Assembly (NCBI RefSeq): GCF_028682395.1
Contig: NZ_JANHLC010000001.1
Location: forward strand, 186,001 to 250,000
Length of the DNA stretch: 64,000 bases
Source of the DNA: Pseudomonas putida
GTDB taxonomy: Bacteria > Pseudomonadota > Gammaproteobacteria > Pseudomonadales > Pseudomonadaceae
Reading direction: 5' to 3'
Shown here: one piece after another, positions 16,428 to 27,144 of the stretch
How positions within the stretch are numbered: the stretch's first letter is position 1
How the letters are laid out: each line of letters starts with the position of its first letter
Translations under genes and position numbers: made by a program
The notes under the pieces: model-generated
The model's input: the letters and a program-made list of their open reading frames with translations, nothing else
What the model was told of the DNA's origin: nothing
The model's database searches: none

Positions 16428-17480
16428 ATGTACACCGCCATCGGCTATGCCGCTCAATCGGCCACCGCCCCCCTCGCCCCCATGACCTTCGAACGACGCA
16501 CGCCCCGCGCCGACGATGTCGCCATCGACATTCTCTACTGCGGCGTCTGCCACTCCGACATTCACCAGGCCCGCAATGAATGGGGCATTGCTGTTTATCC
16601 ACTGATGCCCGGGCATGAAATCGTCGGCAAGGTCACCGCCGTCGGCAGCAGCGTCACGCGCTACAAGGTCGGCGACCGGGTCGGCGTCGGCTGCATGGTC
16701 GACTCGTGCCGCGAGTGCAAAGCCTGCAAGGCCGACCTTGAACAGTATTGCCTGCAAGGTCCGACGCTGACCTACGCCTCGCCCGATCGAGTCGACGGCA
16801 GCAACACCATGGGCGGTTACTCCAACAGCATCGTGGTCAGCGAGCATTTCGTCGTGCGCATTCCCGATGCCCTCGACCTGGCCAGTGCCGCGCCGATTCT
16901 CTGCGCCGGCATCACCACCTATGCACCGCTCAAGCACTACGGGATCAAGGCCGGCGACAAGGTCGGGATTCTCGGCATGGGCGGCCTCGGCCATATGGGC
17001 ATCAAGTTCGCCAAGGCCATGGGCGCCGAAGTCACACTGTTCACTCGCTCGCCAGCCAAGGCAGAGGAAGGCCGCCGCCAGGGCGCCGATCACGTGATCG
17101 TCTCCACCGACCCCGAACAGATGAAGGCCGCAGCCAACCACTTCGACTACCTGCTGGACACCATCCCGGTGCAGCACGACCTGAACCCCTACCTGGAAAC
17201 CCTGAGCTTCGACGGCGTGCATATCCTGGTCGGCCTGATCGAGCCTGTTGAACCGCCCTTGCATGCGGCCAACCTGGTAACCCAGCGTCGGGTGCTGGCC
17301 GGCTCGATGATCGGCGGTATGGCGCAGACTCAGGAGGTACTGGATTTCTGTGCCGAACACGGCATCACCTGTGACATCGAAATGCTCGATATCCGCCAGA
17401 TCAACGAAGCCTTTACCCGGGTCATCCAGGGCGACGTGCGGTATCGCTTCGTGATCGATATGGCCAGCCTCAAGGCCTGA
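16428..17480 (+). CDS. Zinc-dependent NAD(P) alcohol dehydrogenase, YahK/CAD-like
   Basis: 350 residues. Catalytic zinc ligands are Cys41 (CGVCHSD) and His63-Glu64 (GHE); the structural zinc is held by Cys94, 97, 100 and 108. The nucleotide fold has GMGGLGHMG. The sequence fits the cinnamyl-alcohol-dehydrogenase / YahK class, which reduces aldehydes with NADPH. Substrate cannot be told from sequence. Divergent from the AraC regulator with a 182-base gap, suggesting control by it. Ends at a shared terminator. Confidence 0.9.
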   Translation: MYTAIGYAAQSATAPLAPMTFERRTPRADDVAIDILYCGVCHSDIHQARNEWGIAVYPLMPGHEIVGKVTAVGSSVTRYKVGDRVGVGCMVDSCRECKACKADLEQYCLQGPTLTYASPDRVDGSNTMGGYSNSIVVSEHFVVRIPDALDLASAAPILCAGITTYAPLKHYGIKAGDKVGILGMGGLGHMGIKFAKAMGAEVTLFTRSPAKAEEGRRQGADHVIVSTDPEQMKAAANHFDYLLDTIPVQHDLNPYLETLSFDGVHILVGLIEPVEPPLHAANLVTQRRVLAGSMIGGMAQTQEVLDFCAEHGITCDIEMLDIRQINEAFTRVIQGDVRYRFVIDMASLKA

Positions 17481-17484
17481 CGAC

Positions 17485-17517
17485 AAAGCCCGTGCCTGCC
17501 TGGCAGACACGGGCTTT
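17485..17517. terminator. Bidirectional terminator between dehydrogenase and methyltransferase
   Basis: AAAGCCCGTG and CACGGGCTTT form a 10-bp stem with a T-run side for each strand; it lies between two convergent genes. Confidence 0.82.
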
Positions 17518-17521
17518 ACCA

Positions 17522-18256
17522 CTACCGAGGACGCTGCGCCGCCACCAACAGCAGCATCGGCCGCTCGCGCTCCTCTGCCAGCGCCGGCTGCGCGGCGATC
17601 ATGGCGTCCGTCGGCCCCCACTCCTCGACGTGTTTGAGCATGAATCCGGCACCGATCAACAGATTGAGCAGGGTTCCCACAGTGCGATGCTGCTTGATCA
17701 CTCCCTTCGCCAACCAGTCAGTCACCCTGGGGCCCTCCACCTGATAGCTGTCCAGCGGCCAGACCTTGCGCCCATCAGCAGCGATCAACCAACCCGGCTC
17801 GACGGGCGCCATGAAGATCGGGTGCTCGATGGAAAACACCAGCCATCCGCCCGGCACCAGAGCCTGATAAGCCTGGCGGAACAGGTGCGCCAAATGCTCG
17901 ATGTAATGCAGCGTCAGCGAGCTGTACACCAATTCGGCACTGGCGCCAGGCAGTTCCAGATGCTCCAGGTCCGCTCTGACATAGCGAATCGAGGCCGCGT
18001 CATTGCTTGACTGTGCCCGCGCCAACATCTTTTGCGAGACATCCAGCCCCAGCACCGAAGACGCGCCCTGCTCTGCCGCCCAGCGACAGAACCAACCGTA
18101 GCCGCACCCCAGATCAATCACCCGCGCGCCCTGCAAATCCGGCAACAACGCGCGCAGCGCCGGCCATTCCGGCGCGCCACTGAGGCCATGACGCGAACGC
18201 TCCAGCTGACTGTAGCCCTCGAAGAAAGCCGGCGTGTCGTAGATATTCTGTGTCAT
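17522..18256 (-). CDS. Class I SAM-dependent methyltransferase
   Basis: 244 residues. Motif I is VIDLGCGYGW (46-55), followed by LGLDVSQKML and YVRADLEHLELP; SSLTLHYIEHL is motif IV/post. It most resembles small-molecule (UbiE/type-11) methyltransferases; the substrate is unknown. It is the downstream gene of a histidine-phosphatase gene, with a 35-base gap. Confidence 0.88.
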   Translation of the reverse strand: MTQNIYDTPAFFEGYSQLERSRHGLSGAPEWPALRALLPDLQGARVIDLGCGYGWFCRWAAEQGASSVLGLDVSQKMLARAQSSNDAASIRYVRADLEHLELPGASAELVYSSLTLHYIEHLAHLFRQAYQALVPGGWLVFSIEHPIFMAPVEPGWLIAADGRKVWPLDSYQVEGPRVTDWLAKGVIKQHRTVGTLLNLLIGAGFMLKHVEEWGPTDAMIAAQPALAEERERPMLLLVAAQRPR

Positions 18257-18291
18257 GTTTCAGTTCCCTACCGGGGCCTTTGAGCGATGGA

Positions 18292-18837
18292 TCAGAGACG
18301 CAATCGCCAGCGCCCCTGAAAACGCAGATCGACCACCGCCAGCGGCGCTACATCAATAAAGTTGAACGAGGCTGGACCTGCCTCCAAGGCATGCAGAATC
18401 GCTGCACGAATCACAAACGGGTGGCTGACGATAATAAAGTGGCCGTCTTCGCGAAAGCCATCGAGCCAGGCGCCAACCCGGCTGCACAATTGTTGCAGCG
18501 ATTCTCCGCCATGGGGCGCCGCCTGTGGGTCGTCGAGCCAGGCGGCAAGGCTGTGTTCGGCACTTTCCTGCAGGTCGATCAGGCGCTGGCCCTGCCACTC
18601 GCCGAAGTCGTAATCCCCCAATTCGGGAACGATCTCGATACTGCTGCCCAGGGCTTCGGCCGTTTGCCAGGCACGCGCTTCCGGCGCGCTGAGGATGCGC
18701 ACCGGTTTCTTCAGGCTACTGGCAAGCTCGGCGGCCTTGGCCAGCCCCTTGGGCTCGACCGACTCATCCAGCGGAAACTGCCCCAGGCGCTGAGCCTCGG
18801 TACGGGCATGACAAACAAGGCTCAGGCGGGTCGGCAT
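18292..18837 (-). CDS. Histidine phosphatase superfamily protein with altered RHG motif
   Basis: 181 residues. The usual LxRHGxT at the N-terminus reads LVCHARTEAQR: catalytic His10 is kept, but Arg9 is Cys and Gly11 is Ala. The other family landmarks are present: SAPEARAWQTAE (50-61), DFGEWQG (77-83) and the second catalytic His139 in VSHP. The protein may be a phosphatase with changed phosphate binding or a non-enzymatic relative. It leads the methyltransferase gene and is divergent from copC. Confidence 0.83.
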   Translation of the reverse strand: MPTRLSLVCHARTEAQRLGQFPLDESVEPKGLAKAAELASSLKKPVRILSAPEARAWQTAEALGSSIEIVPELGDYDFGEWQGQRLIDLQESAEHSLAAWLDDPQAAPHGGESLQQLCSRVGAWLDGFREDGHFIIVSHPFVIRAAILHALEAGPASFNFIDVAPLAVVDLRFQGRWRLRL

Positions 18838-19010
18838 GAAAAAATGTTCTCTGGCGCCAAAAGCGCAGTGGGCAAAATACAGGGCGTGATTTTAAATCAC
18901 CTGAAGCCCATGACGCACGAAACAAACACACAGAAATAACATCCTGTAGCGACCTGGGCAGCGCACGCGCCTACAATCGGCCTCGTTTTCTTCTGCCGAG
19001 GTTATCGACC

Positions 19011-19385
19011 ATGCCTGCTTCACTCTTCCATCGCCTGCTCCGTACCAGCACCCTGCTCCTCTGCCTGGGCACTGCAACAGGCGCCCTCGCCCACGCCCAT
19101 TTGCAAAGCGCCACGCCCGCTTCCGGCAGCCACGCTGGCCCGACCCAGGAACTGCGACTGGTGTTCAGCGAAGGCGTCGAAGAGAAATTCACCAACGTCG
19201 TGTTGCGCCGCGACAATGCCCTGCTCGTCCTCAAGAGCATCGCCACAGCCCCCGGCGACAAGAAAACCTTGATTGTCACACCCGAGCAGCCATTGACCGC
19301 CGGCGACTACGTGGTCGAGTGGCAGGCCGTGTCCGTCGACACCCACAAGAGCAGCGGCAACTACTCGTTCAAGGTCATGCCCTGA
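19011..19385 (+). CDS. copC: Periplasmic copper-binding protein CopC
   Basis: 124 residues. The signal peptide is cut after ALA-27, leaving His28 as the new N-terminus (HAHLQS), the copper-brace residue of CopC. Asp110 and His112 (VDTHKSSG) supply the other Cu(II) ligands; the Met-rich Cu(I) site of plasmid CopC is absent. It hands copper to, or works with, CopD four bases downstream. GAGGTTATCGACC precedes the ATG. Likely a chromosomal copper-uptake or homeostasis pair. Confidence 0.9.
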   Translation: MPASLFHRLLRTSTLLLCLGTATGALAHAHLQSATPASGSHAGPTQELRLVFSEGVEEKFTNVVLRRDNALLVLKSIATAPGDKKTLIVTPEQPLTAGDYVVEWQAVSVDTHKSSGNYSFKVMP

Positions 19386-19389
19386 GCCC

Positions 19390-20241
19390 ATGCACGACGC
19401 AATGATTGCTTGTCGCTTCGTCCATTTTTCCGCAGTGCTGTTGCTGTTCGGGGCCTGCCTGTTCAGGCCCCTGTTACTGGGAAGCGCCCCTTTGCCTGGG
19501 CTGGACCGTGCACTGCGTAGAGGCCTGCAAGTACTGGCGTGGCTGGGCCTGCTCAGCGCCGTGGCCTGGTTGCTACTGGTCACGGTATCGATGACCGGCA
19601 ACCCATCGGATGCGCTGGATCCGGCAACGCTGGGCCTGGTGCTGGGCAGCACCTTGTTCGGCCAGGTCTGGAGCTGGCACCTGGGGCTGAGCCTGCTGCT
19701 TCTAGGCTGCCTGCTAGGCACGACCAAGCTGGCGCTCAACCTGCCCCTCAGTTTCGCGCTACTGGCCACGCTCGCCCCGATTGGCCACGGAGCAATGCTC
19801 GAAGGCGTGAGCGGCCAGTTGCTGATCCTCAATCAAGTGATCCACCTGACCTGTGTCGGGGCTTGGCTTGGCGGCCTGCTGCTACTGCTCTACGTACTGT
19901 CGCAGCGCGCCGGAAAGGACCTTGCCGCGCTCCTGCGGCGCTTCAGCACTCTGGGTTATGCACTGGTCGCCGGTATCCTGCTCAGCGGCCTGGTCAATAT
20001 TCGCATGATGACTGGCACCTACTGGCCCAGTCCGCTATTCGAGGGCTTTGCCTTGATCCTGCTGATCAAGGCCGCCTTGGTGGCGGTCATGTTGCTGCTG
20101 GCGCTGTTCAATCTGCTGAGCAGTCGTGCCGGGCGCCTGCCAGTGCTGCGCACCAGCGTGACCTTCGAATGGCTGTTCGGCCTCGCGGCCGTGGCGGCCG
20201 TGTCCCTGCTGGGAACCCTGCCCCCCATGCCAGCGCATTGA
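19390..20241 (+). CDS. copD: Copper homeostasis membrane protein CopD
   Basis: 283 residues, mostly hydrophobic, about eight membrane spans. Conserved positions include RFVHFSAVLLLFGA at the N-terminus and NQVIHLTCVGAWLGGLLLL in the middle, whose histidines are thought to bind copper. It begins five bases after the copC stop, so the two are coupled. Family members bring copper across the inner membrane. Its 3' end nearly meets the acetyltransferase gene coming from the other side. Confidence 0.9.
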   Translation: MHDAMIACRFVHFSAVLLLFGACLFRPLLLGSAPLPGLDRALRRGLQVLAWLGLLSAVAWLLLVTVSMTGNPSDALDPATLGLVLGSTLFGQVWSWHLGLSLLLLGCLLGTTKLALNLPLSFALLATLAPIGHGAMLEGVSGQLLILNQVIHLTCVGAWLGGLLLLLYVLSQRAGKDLAALLRRFSTLGYALVAGILLSGLVNIRMMTGTYWPSPLFEGFALILLIKAALVAVMLLLALFNLLSSRAGRLPVLRTSVTFEWLFGLAAVAAVSLLGTLPPMPAH

Positions 20242-20249
20242 GCGCAGAC

Positions 20250-20735
20250 TTACTCGCTCGACTCGGCGAAGTGCCTGAGGACGTCACCGTCCATGCGGTA
20301 GCGCACCCACTCATCCTGGGGCTGCGCACCGATGGATTTATAGAAGTTGATCGCCGGCTCGTTCCAGTCCAGAACACTCCACTCCAACCGACCGCAGTCA
20401 TTGGCACAGGCGATGCGGGCCAAGTGGCGCAACAACTTCTTGCCGGCCCCCGTACCTCGCTGCTCGGGCGTGACGTACAGATCTTCCAGGTACAGGCCGT
20501 TGCGCCCCAACCAGGTCGAATAGCTGAAGAAGAACACCGCAAAACCCACCGGCTGACCTTCACGCAGGCAAATCAGCCCATGAGCCGTGGCCCCTTCGCT
20601 GAACAGGCTGCGCTCGATATCCACCACGCTGGCGATCACTTCATGACGGGCGCGCTCGTACTCGGCCAGTTCGGTGATGAACGCCAGGATCTGTGGCGCA
20701 TCGCTGGGCCGGGCTTCACGTATTTCAAAAGGCAT
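20250..20735 (-). CDS. GNAT acetyltransferase
   Basis: 161 residues. The acetyl-CoA motif A is LEDLYVTPEQRGTGAGKKLL (about 86-105), followed by NEPAINFYKSIGA. The closest general type is the diamine N-acetyltransferase/spermidine acetyltransferase-like group, but the substrate cannot be stated. ATG chosen over a GTG three codons upstream (GGAG lies at the right distance). Convergent with copD, nine bases apart. Confidence 0.88.
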   Translation of the reverse strand: MPFEIREARPSDAPQILAFITELAEYERARHEVIASVVDIERSLFSEGATAHGLICLREGQPVGFAVFFFSYSTWLGRNGLYLEDLYVTPEQRGTGAGKKLLRHLARIACANDCGRLEWSVLDWNEPAINFYKSIGAQPQDEWVRYRMDGDVLRHFAESSE

Positions 20736-20865
20736 CAACGCCACTCCGCTTTGGATCAGAAGGCGCCATGCTAAGGCGCGCGGACCGATACGCCTAGCAC
20801 CGGATCAGGAGAAACAGGGCCGATGGAACGCCGCAGAAGGGCCATCGCGCAAGACGCACCTGGCC

Positions 20866-21429
20866 TCAAGGCTCCACGCCGATCGCAAAGAACTCGCCGG
20901 CGCTCCAGACACCCAGCCACGACTGCCCTGCGATCTGCCGCGGGACGGCCAACTCGACCAGTTGATAAAAGACATTGCGATGGATCAACGCCTCGAGATT
21001 GCTGCGCACATGGATATAGGGCGCAGGCTCGCCGGTCAGCGGATCGAGCATCACCCGCAACGGGTGCTCAGGGCCGGCCTCGACCCGCTCCTCGACGTTG
21101 GTATTGAAGTACAACACCTGCTGCTCGCCCGCGCCTTCGACATCCAGGGTCACGGCCACAAAAGGCGCATCGTCAACCTTGATGCCGACTTTTTCCACCG
21201 GGGTCACCAGAAAGTAATCGTCGCCATCGCGGCGGATGATCGTGGAGAACAGCTTGACCATAGGCTTACGCCCGATGGGCGTGCCCAGGTAGTACCAGGT
21301 GCCATCACGGGCGATACGCATATCGATGTCGCCACAGAAATCCGGGTTCCACAAATGCACTGGCGGCAAGCCTTTGCCCGAGCTGGGAATCTGCGCCAAC
21401 AAATCGTTGGCCTTGCCTGCGCCACTCAT
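20866..21429 (-). CDS. DUF1285 domain protein
   Basis: 187 residues, soluble, no signal peptide. Family landmarks: [18 protein letters not shown] near residue 22, [30 protein letters not shown] and [22 protein letters not shown]1285 proteins have a known fold but no assigned reaction. It is 20 bases downstream of the DUF4823 lipoprotein gene and runs the same way. Start is ATG with GGGAGAACACT before it. Confidence 0.87.
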   Translation of the reverse strand: MSGAGKANDLLAQIPSSGKGLPPVHLWNPDFCGDIDMRIARDGTWYYLGTPIGRKPMVKLFSTIIRRDGDDYFLVTPVEKVGIKVDDAPFVAVTLDVEGAGEQQVLYFNTNVEERVEAGPEHPLRVMLDPLTGEPAPYIHVRSNLEALIHRNVFYQLVELAVPRQIAGQSWLGVWSAGEFFAIGVEP

Positions 21430-21449
21430 AGTGTTCTCCCTGTATGGCT

Positions 21450-22052
21450 TCAGTCGCTCAGGCCCAGAAGGCTACGGGCGTACTGTGCCAGTGGCGCACC
21501 GATCTGGTCCTGCGGCTTGTTGTCGTGGAACGTCAGTAAACCGCCGCGGCTGCGAATGCGTGCGGTGTCGATCAGATATTGGGTACTGGTCTCGATCAAC
21601 ATGATCTGAATCACGCCAGTGTCGATCCCCAAGCGATCGACGGCTTCCTGGTCGAGCCACTCATCACTGTTGCCAATGCGGTCATCGGCCTTGGCAAAAC
21701 GGGTGTACAGCAGATAATGGGCACCGGCATCACGCGCCTCGCCCATCGCCTGGTTCAAACCGACGGGCGCACGGGCACGGCGGACCATGGGGAAATACTC
21801 GACAAAACCGTCGAAGGCTTCTTCAGCCACTACGTTCGGTCGCGGGTAGGCGCCGCCTGGCGGTACAAAGGCGCCCTGGGCAATATAGATAAAGGAATCG
21901 GGCTGCAAACGAAACGAGCTGGTCCGACGGGTATCGCTATGATCCAGAATCCCGGCATCGCTCAAATGATAGCGGGCGCCCTCACCCAGATCGCTGACTT
22001 TCATGCAGCCACCCAACACCATAAACGTCAGCAGCAAAACCAGGCTACGCAT
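21450..22052 (-). CDS. DUF4823 lipoprotein
   Basis: 200 residues. Lipobox LGGC gives lipidated Cys16 after a short signal ([16 protein letters not shown]). The mature part ([51 protein letters not shown]) matches DUF4823. Function unknown; sorting to the outer membrane is likely since no Asp follows the lipid Cys. GGAGGTTAGG precedes the ATG. In the same direction as DUF1285 and moaA. Confidence 0.87.
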   Translation of the reverse strand: MRSLVLLLTFMVLGGCMKVSDLGEGARYHLSDAGILDHSDTRRTSSFRLQPDSFIYIAQGAFVPPGGAYPRPNVVAEEAFDGFVEYFPMVRRARAPVGLNQAMGEARDAGAHYLLYTRFAKADDRIGNSDEWLDQEAVDRLGIDTGVIQIMLIETSTQYLIDTARIRSRGGLLTFHDNKPQDQIGAPLAQYARSLLGLSD

Positions 22053-22152
22053 CCTAACCTCCAGTGGCCGGTGACGGAAAACCGGCGAATGCGCCAGGGA
22101 TGCAGCTTCCGCGCCAGATCAGTCAATCGACGCCGGGAAGCACCTGCGCTTA

Positions 22153-23121
22153 TCAACCGCCAATAATCTTCATGACCGTGGCACCGCCGGAGAAAGCCAC
22201 GTCCTGTTTGTCACCCAGCGCCTTGACCAACAGTCCCTGCAAGGCCGGTAACGCCTCGTGGCGTGGCTTGTCGAGCAAGTCACCGATGTAGTGGCGATTG
22301 CTTGAGGACAGGCAGCCGTGCAACCAGCCCGTGGAAGACAGACGCAGACGCGAACAGGTTCGGCAAAACGGCACGCTTTCATTGGCAATCGCGCCAAAGT
22401 AACCCTGCCCGGGGATCTCGTAGCGTATCGCCGTGGCGTCGATCGGCGCCGAGGCCTGCAGGTATTCGTAGCGCGCACCAATCAGATCGAGCAATTGCTG
22501 CAGGCTAACGAACTGTTGGAGAAAAGCATTGGGCTCCCGGGCTAGGTGGCCCATGCGCATCAACTCGATAAACCGCAGTTCATAGCCATGCTCAAGGCAA
22601 TACTCCAGCAACGGCATGACCTGATCGAGGTTCTGCCCGCGCAACGGCACCATATTGACCTTGATTTTCATCCCCGCCGCTTTTGCCTGGCGCATACCGT
22701 CCAGCACGGTGGCCAGATCGCCACCCCGGGCAATATCGCGAAAGACCTGCGGGTCGAGTGTATCCAGGGAGACATTCAAACGGCGGATGCCCGCGCCCAG
22801 CAATAGCGGCAACTTGCGCGCCAGGAGCTGGCCATTGGTGGTCAGGCTGATATCGTCCAGCCCCATACCGCCAACCGCCGCCATAAAGGCTTCCAGCTTG
22901 GGGCTGACCAACGGCTCGCCGCCGGTAATCCGCAGGCGTTCAATCCCGGCCGCCTCGATCAGGTACGCCACCCCACGCGCCATCGCCTCGGCCGACAGCT
23001 CATCCTGTGCAGCCACCAGCCGCTTGCCGTTGGGCACGCAGTAAGTACAGGCGTAGTTGCAGGCGGCGGTCAGGCTGATGCGCAGATTGCGAAAACGCCT
23101 GCCTTGACGATCAACGATCAT
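22153..23121 (-). CDS. moaA: GTP 3',8-cyclase MoaA
   Basis: 322 residues. The radical-SAM cluster is CNYACTYC (Cys21, 25, 28); the second cluster is Cys253, Cys256 and Cys270 (FCRTC..LHGC). GGEP at 67-70 binds SAM, and the C-terminus ends in the functional Gly-Gly (KIIGG). It carries out the first step of molybdenum cofactor synthesis, making 3',8-cyclo-dihydro-GTP. MoaC and the other pathway genes are not in the window, and Pseudomonas usually has more than one moaA. Confidence 0.94.
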   Translation of the reverse strand: MIVDRQGRRFRNLRISLTAACNYACTYCVPNGKRLVAAQDELSAEAMARGVAYLIEAAGIERLRITGGEPLVSPKLEAFMAAVGGMGLDDISLTTNGQLLARKLPLLLGAGIRRLNVSLDTLDPQVFRDIARGGDLATVLDGMRQAKAAGMKIKVNMVPLRGQNLDQVMPLLEYCLEHGYELRFIELMRMGHLAREPNAFLQQFVSLQQLLDLIGARYEYLQASAPIDATAIRYEIPGQGYFGAIANESVPFCRTCSRLRLSSTGWLHGCLSSSNRHYIGDLLDKPRHEALPALQGLLVKALGDKQDVAFSGGATVMKIIGG

Positions 23122-23254
23122 GAAGCACTCCGGAGTGGATTATCGAGCCCGATTAAAAGCTGACTTCAAAATCAGTTTTTAGCAAGCCCCACCCCTCAGT
23201 ATATTCCCGGAGTCAGGCGCCAGGGACCACAAACATGGCGCACTCATGGGTGAA

Positions 23255-23899
23255 TCATTCGACGGCCGGGGGAGTATCGCCGTCGCGCTTGCGCTTGTTG
23301 CCCATACGCACGCCGATGTCCATCAGGAACTGGAAGAAGCCTTCCTGATCTTCCAGCACATTACTCCAGAACGGCGAGTGATAGAGCGCCACCGCACCGT
23401 GGACCAGCGCCCAGGACGCGCAGTAATGAAAGTAGGGGGGCACGTCTTCTAGCTTGCCTTCACTGATCCGGCCTTTGATCAACAGGGTCAGGCGCTCGAA
23501 ATTCGAAGCTCGAATCTTGTGCAGCTCCTCGACCATTTCCGGCACCTGATTGCCCTTGACCACCTTTTCTTCAAGACGATCAAACAGCCGATAGCGCTGC
23601 GGGTCACGCATGCGGAACTCGAAGTAGGCGCGCGACAGCGCTTCCTTGTCCTTGTCGACATCGGCCGAGTGCAACAACTCGTTGAGGTCGCGCTCGTAGT
23701 CGAGCATCAGCCGCAGATAAATCTCGGCCTTGGACTTGAAGTGTTTGTAGATAGTCCCTTTGCCGATGCCGACGGCATCCGCGATCATCTCGACGGTGAC
23801 GCTATCTTCGCCTTGTTCAAGGAACAGCTTGAGCGCGGTATCGAGAATTTCTTGCTCGCGGCGACGAAACTCACGGACCTTACGAGGTTCTTTTTGCAT
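23255..23899 (-). CDS. TetR-family transcriptional regulator
   Basis: 214 residues from MQKEPRKVREFRRREQE. TetR DNA-binding helices occupy about 15-60 (EMIADAVGIGKGTIYKHFKSK); the C-terminal ligand domain includes PPYFHYCASWALVHGAVALYH. It corresponds in place to the regulator before rgsA/tatD in P. aeruginosa (from memory). Target unknown. A longer frame of 33 codons exists upstream but the family N-terminus is as given; a CATAAT -10-like element lies near 23940 on the minus strand. Confidence 0.88.
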   Translation of the reverse strand: MQKEPRKVREFRRREQEILDTALKLFLEQGEDSVTVEMIADAVGIGKGTIYKHFKSKAEIYLRLMLDYERDLNELLHSADVDKDKEALSRAYFEFRMRDPQRYRLFDRLEEKVVKGNQVPEMVEELHKIRASNFERLTLLIKGRISEGKLEDVPPYFHYCASWALVHGAVALYHSPFWSNVLEDQEGFFQFLMDIGVRMGNKRKRDGDTPPAVE

Positions 23900-24159
23900 G
23901 AGAAAAGGTCTGTAGGGGCTAAAATCGGAGCCGGGTATTATGCCTAACTTGGGCCAAATTGCACGGAACATCCGAGCCCGTTTTGTTTTCAGCGCCAACG
24001 AATAGGGCCACAGCAGTCAGAAATACCTCGCCACCTCGCAATCGCGTCGCCCCAGTGTCGGGCAAACAAGCCGCGTCGATGAGAACACTTCCGAAGCGCC
24101 TGTATTCCAAATCTGTTTAAAAAATAGACAGTCGCGACTGGACGCAACGCAATCCTGGC

Positions 24160-24167
24160 CAATACTT
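24160..24167 (+). promoter_or_regulatory. RpoS-type -10 element of rgsA
   Basis: CAATACTT matches the sigma-S -10 form (C-TATACTT) with no good -35 at the usual distance, in line with the reported RpoS dependence of RgsA. Confidence 0.6.
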
Positions 24168-24171
24168 GAGA

Positions 24172-24290
24172 TGTCGGCGCGGCATCTCCCCCAAGTGCCT
24201 CGCCGATAAAGGCGCCAACGGACAGCGTGCCTTTGTTTTACTCCTAATGGTCTTAACCCGGATTCACCCCCCAGAACCCGGGTTTTTTTT
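24172..24290 (+). ncRNA. rgsA: Small regulatory RNA RgsA
   Basis: A gene-free stretch between the TetR gene and tatD, the position of rgsA in Pseudomonas. It begins just after a sigma-S-like -10 and ends at an intrinsic terminator (AACCCGG / CCGGGTT, then eight T, 24255-24290), giving about 119 nt, the known size. An internal GCCGATAAAGGC hairpin and U-rich stretches fit an Hfq-bound RNA. RgsA is linked to oxidative-stress resistance and to the Gac/RpoS networks. The exact 5' end is inferred. Confidence 0.8.
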
Positions 24291-24306
24291 GCCTGCGATT
24301 CAGCGC

Positions 24307-25098
24307 CTAGCCCCGCCCCGCGACGTGGGCCAGGGGAAACAAACGACAGAAATTCTCCGTGGTCTGCTCGGCGAAGCGCTCGAAAGGCACACCGCGCAAC
24401 ATCGCCAGGTACTCGGCCACTTCACGCACATACTGCGGCAGGTTGGGTTTGCCTCGATAGGGAATCGGCGCCAGGTACGGCGAGTCGGTTTCCACCAGCA
24501 GGCGATCGGCCGGTACTTGCCTCGCCACATCGCGCAGCGCATCCGCATTGCGGAAGGTGACAATGCCGGACAACGAGATATAGAACCCCAGGTCCAGCGC
24601 TGCCTTGGCCATCTCCCAGTCTTCGGTAAAACAGTGCAGGACGCCGGCATGGGGCAGCTGTGCTTCGCGCAGCAGGGCCAGGGTATCGGCGCGGGCACCC
24701 CGGGTATGGACAATAACCGGCTTGGCGGTCTGCGCCGCTGCTTGCAGATGCAGACGGAAAGACGCTTGCTGCAGTTCGGCCGCCTCGGGCTCGTAGTGAT
24801 AATCCAGGCCCGTCTCGCCGATGGCCACCACCCGCGGGTGCTCCAGCTCAGCCAACAACCAGTCGAGGGCCGGCACGGCGTCGGCCTGTACATCCAGTGG
24901 GTGCACCCCCACCGAACAATCGACATCGGCATAACGCTCGGCCAGGCATTTGACCTCAGCGGCATTGTCGACGCTCACGCCAATGCACAGGAAATGCCCG
25001 ACACCTCGCTGGCGGGCGGCGTCCAGTGCAGCATCCAGGGAGCCGTCGTGGGCGCTCAGGTCAAGGCGATCGAGGTGACAGTGAGAATCTACCAACAT
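24307..25098 (-). CDS. tatD: TatD-family metal-dependent hydrolase
   Basis: 263 residues starting MLVDSHCHLDRLDL. TatD metal ligands are visible: HCH at 6-8, GETGLDYHY, VIVHTRGA, HCFTE and the final LVETDSPYLAP. TatD enzymes are metal-dependent nucleases (3'-5' exonuclease or D-aminoacyl-tRNA related activity has been discussed). The gene follows pilZ with 12 bases between. The ATG was taken in preference to a TTG four codons upstream. Confidence 0.93.
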   Translation of the reverse strand: MLVDSHCHLDRLDLSAHDGSLDAALDAARQRGVGHFLCIGVSVDNAAEVKCLAERYADVDCSVGVHPLDVQADAVPALDWLLAELEHPRVVAIGETGLDYHYEPEAAELQQASFRLHLQAAAQTAKPVIVHTRGARADTLALLREAQLPHAGVLHCFTEDWEMAKAALDLGFYISLSGIVTFRNADALRDVARQVPADRLLVETDSPYLAPIPYRGKPNLPQYVREVAEYLAMLRGVPFERFAEQTTENFCRLFPLAHVAGRG

Positions 25099-25110
25099 GG
25101 GAAGCGGCAA

Positions 25111-25467
25111 CTACATGGTGTGGGTGGGACGGTCGGACTTCAGGGCGCCCGCCAGGTGAGTTTCGATTTTACTGCGCGCGGCGTTGTCGTCTTCATTGAA
25201 CTGCACCCCGATACCGGCGGCACGATTACCCTGCGCTCCGTTGGGTGTGATCCATGTGACCTTGCCGGTCACCGGGAGTTTTTCCGGCTCGTCCATCAGG
25301 TTGAGCAGCATGAACACCTCATCACCCAGCCGGTAATGCTTATGGGTGGGGATAAACAGACCGCCATTCTTGATAAAGGGCATATAGGCGGCATAGAGCA
25401 CGGATTTGTCCTTGATCGTCAGGGACAGGATGCCATTGCGTGGACCTGGGCTGATGGGCTCGTTCAT
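25111..25467 (-). CDS. pilZ: Type IV pilus PilZ protein
   Basis: 118 residues, MNEPISPGPRNGILSLTIKD start. It is the founding PilZ type: it lacks the RxxxR c-di-GMP motif at the N-terminus but keeps NGGLFIPTHKHYRLGDEVF and GKVTWITP. The P. aeruginosa protein binds PilB and FimX to support pilus assembly. Located between holB and tatD, its conserved position in Pseudomonas. Confidence 0.95.
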   Translation of the reverse strand: MNEPISPGPRNGILSLTIKDKSVLYAAYMPFIKNGGLFIPTHKHYRLGDEVFMLLNLMDEPEKLPVTGKVTWITPNGAQGNRAAGIGVQFNEDDNAARSKIETHLAGALKSDRPTHTM

Positions 25468-25513
25468 GCAAACTCCCTTGTAAGGCTAGACGGTTGATTC
25501 TAGGCGCTGGCGG

Positions 25514-27134
<1,621 letters not shown>

Positions 27135-27144
27135 TTAATAAAAG

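Noticed and set aside
24110..24140. CTGT...ACAG arms upstream of rgsA as a GacA binding site
   Set aside because: Does not fit the TGTAAG-N6-CTTACA consensus well enough.
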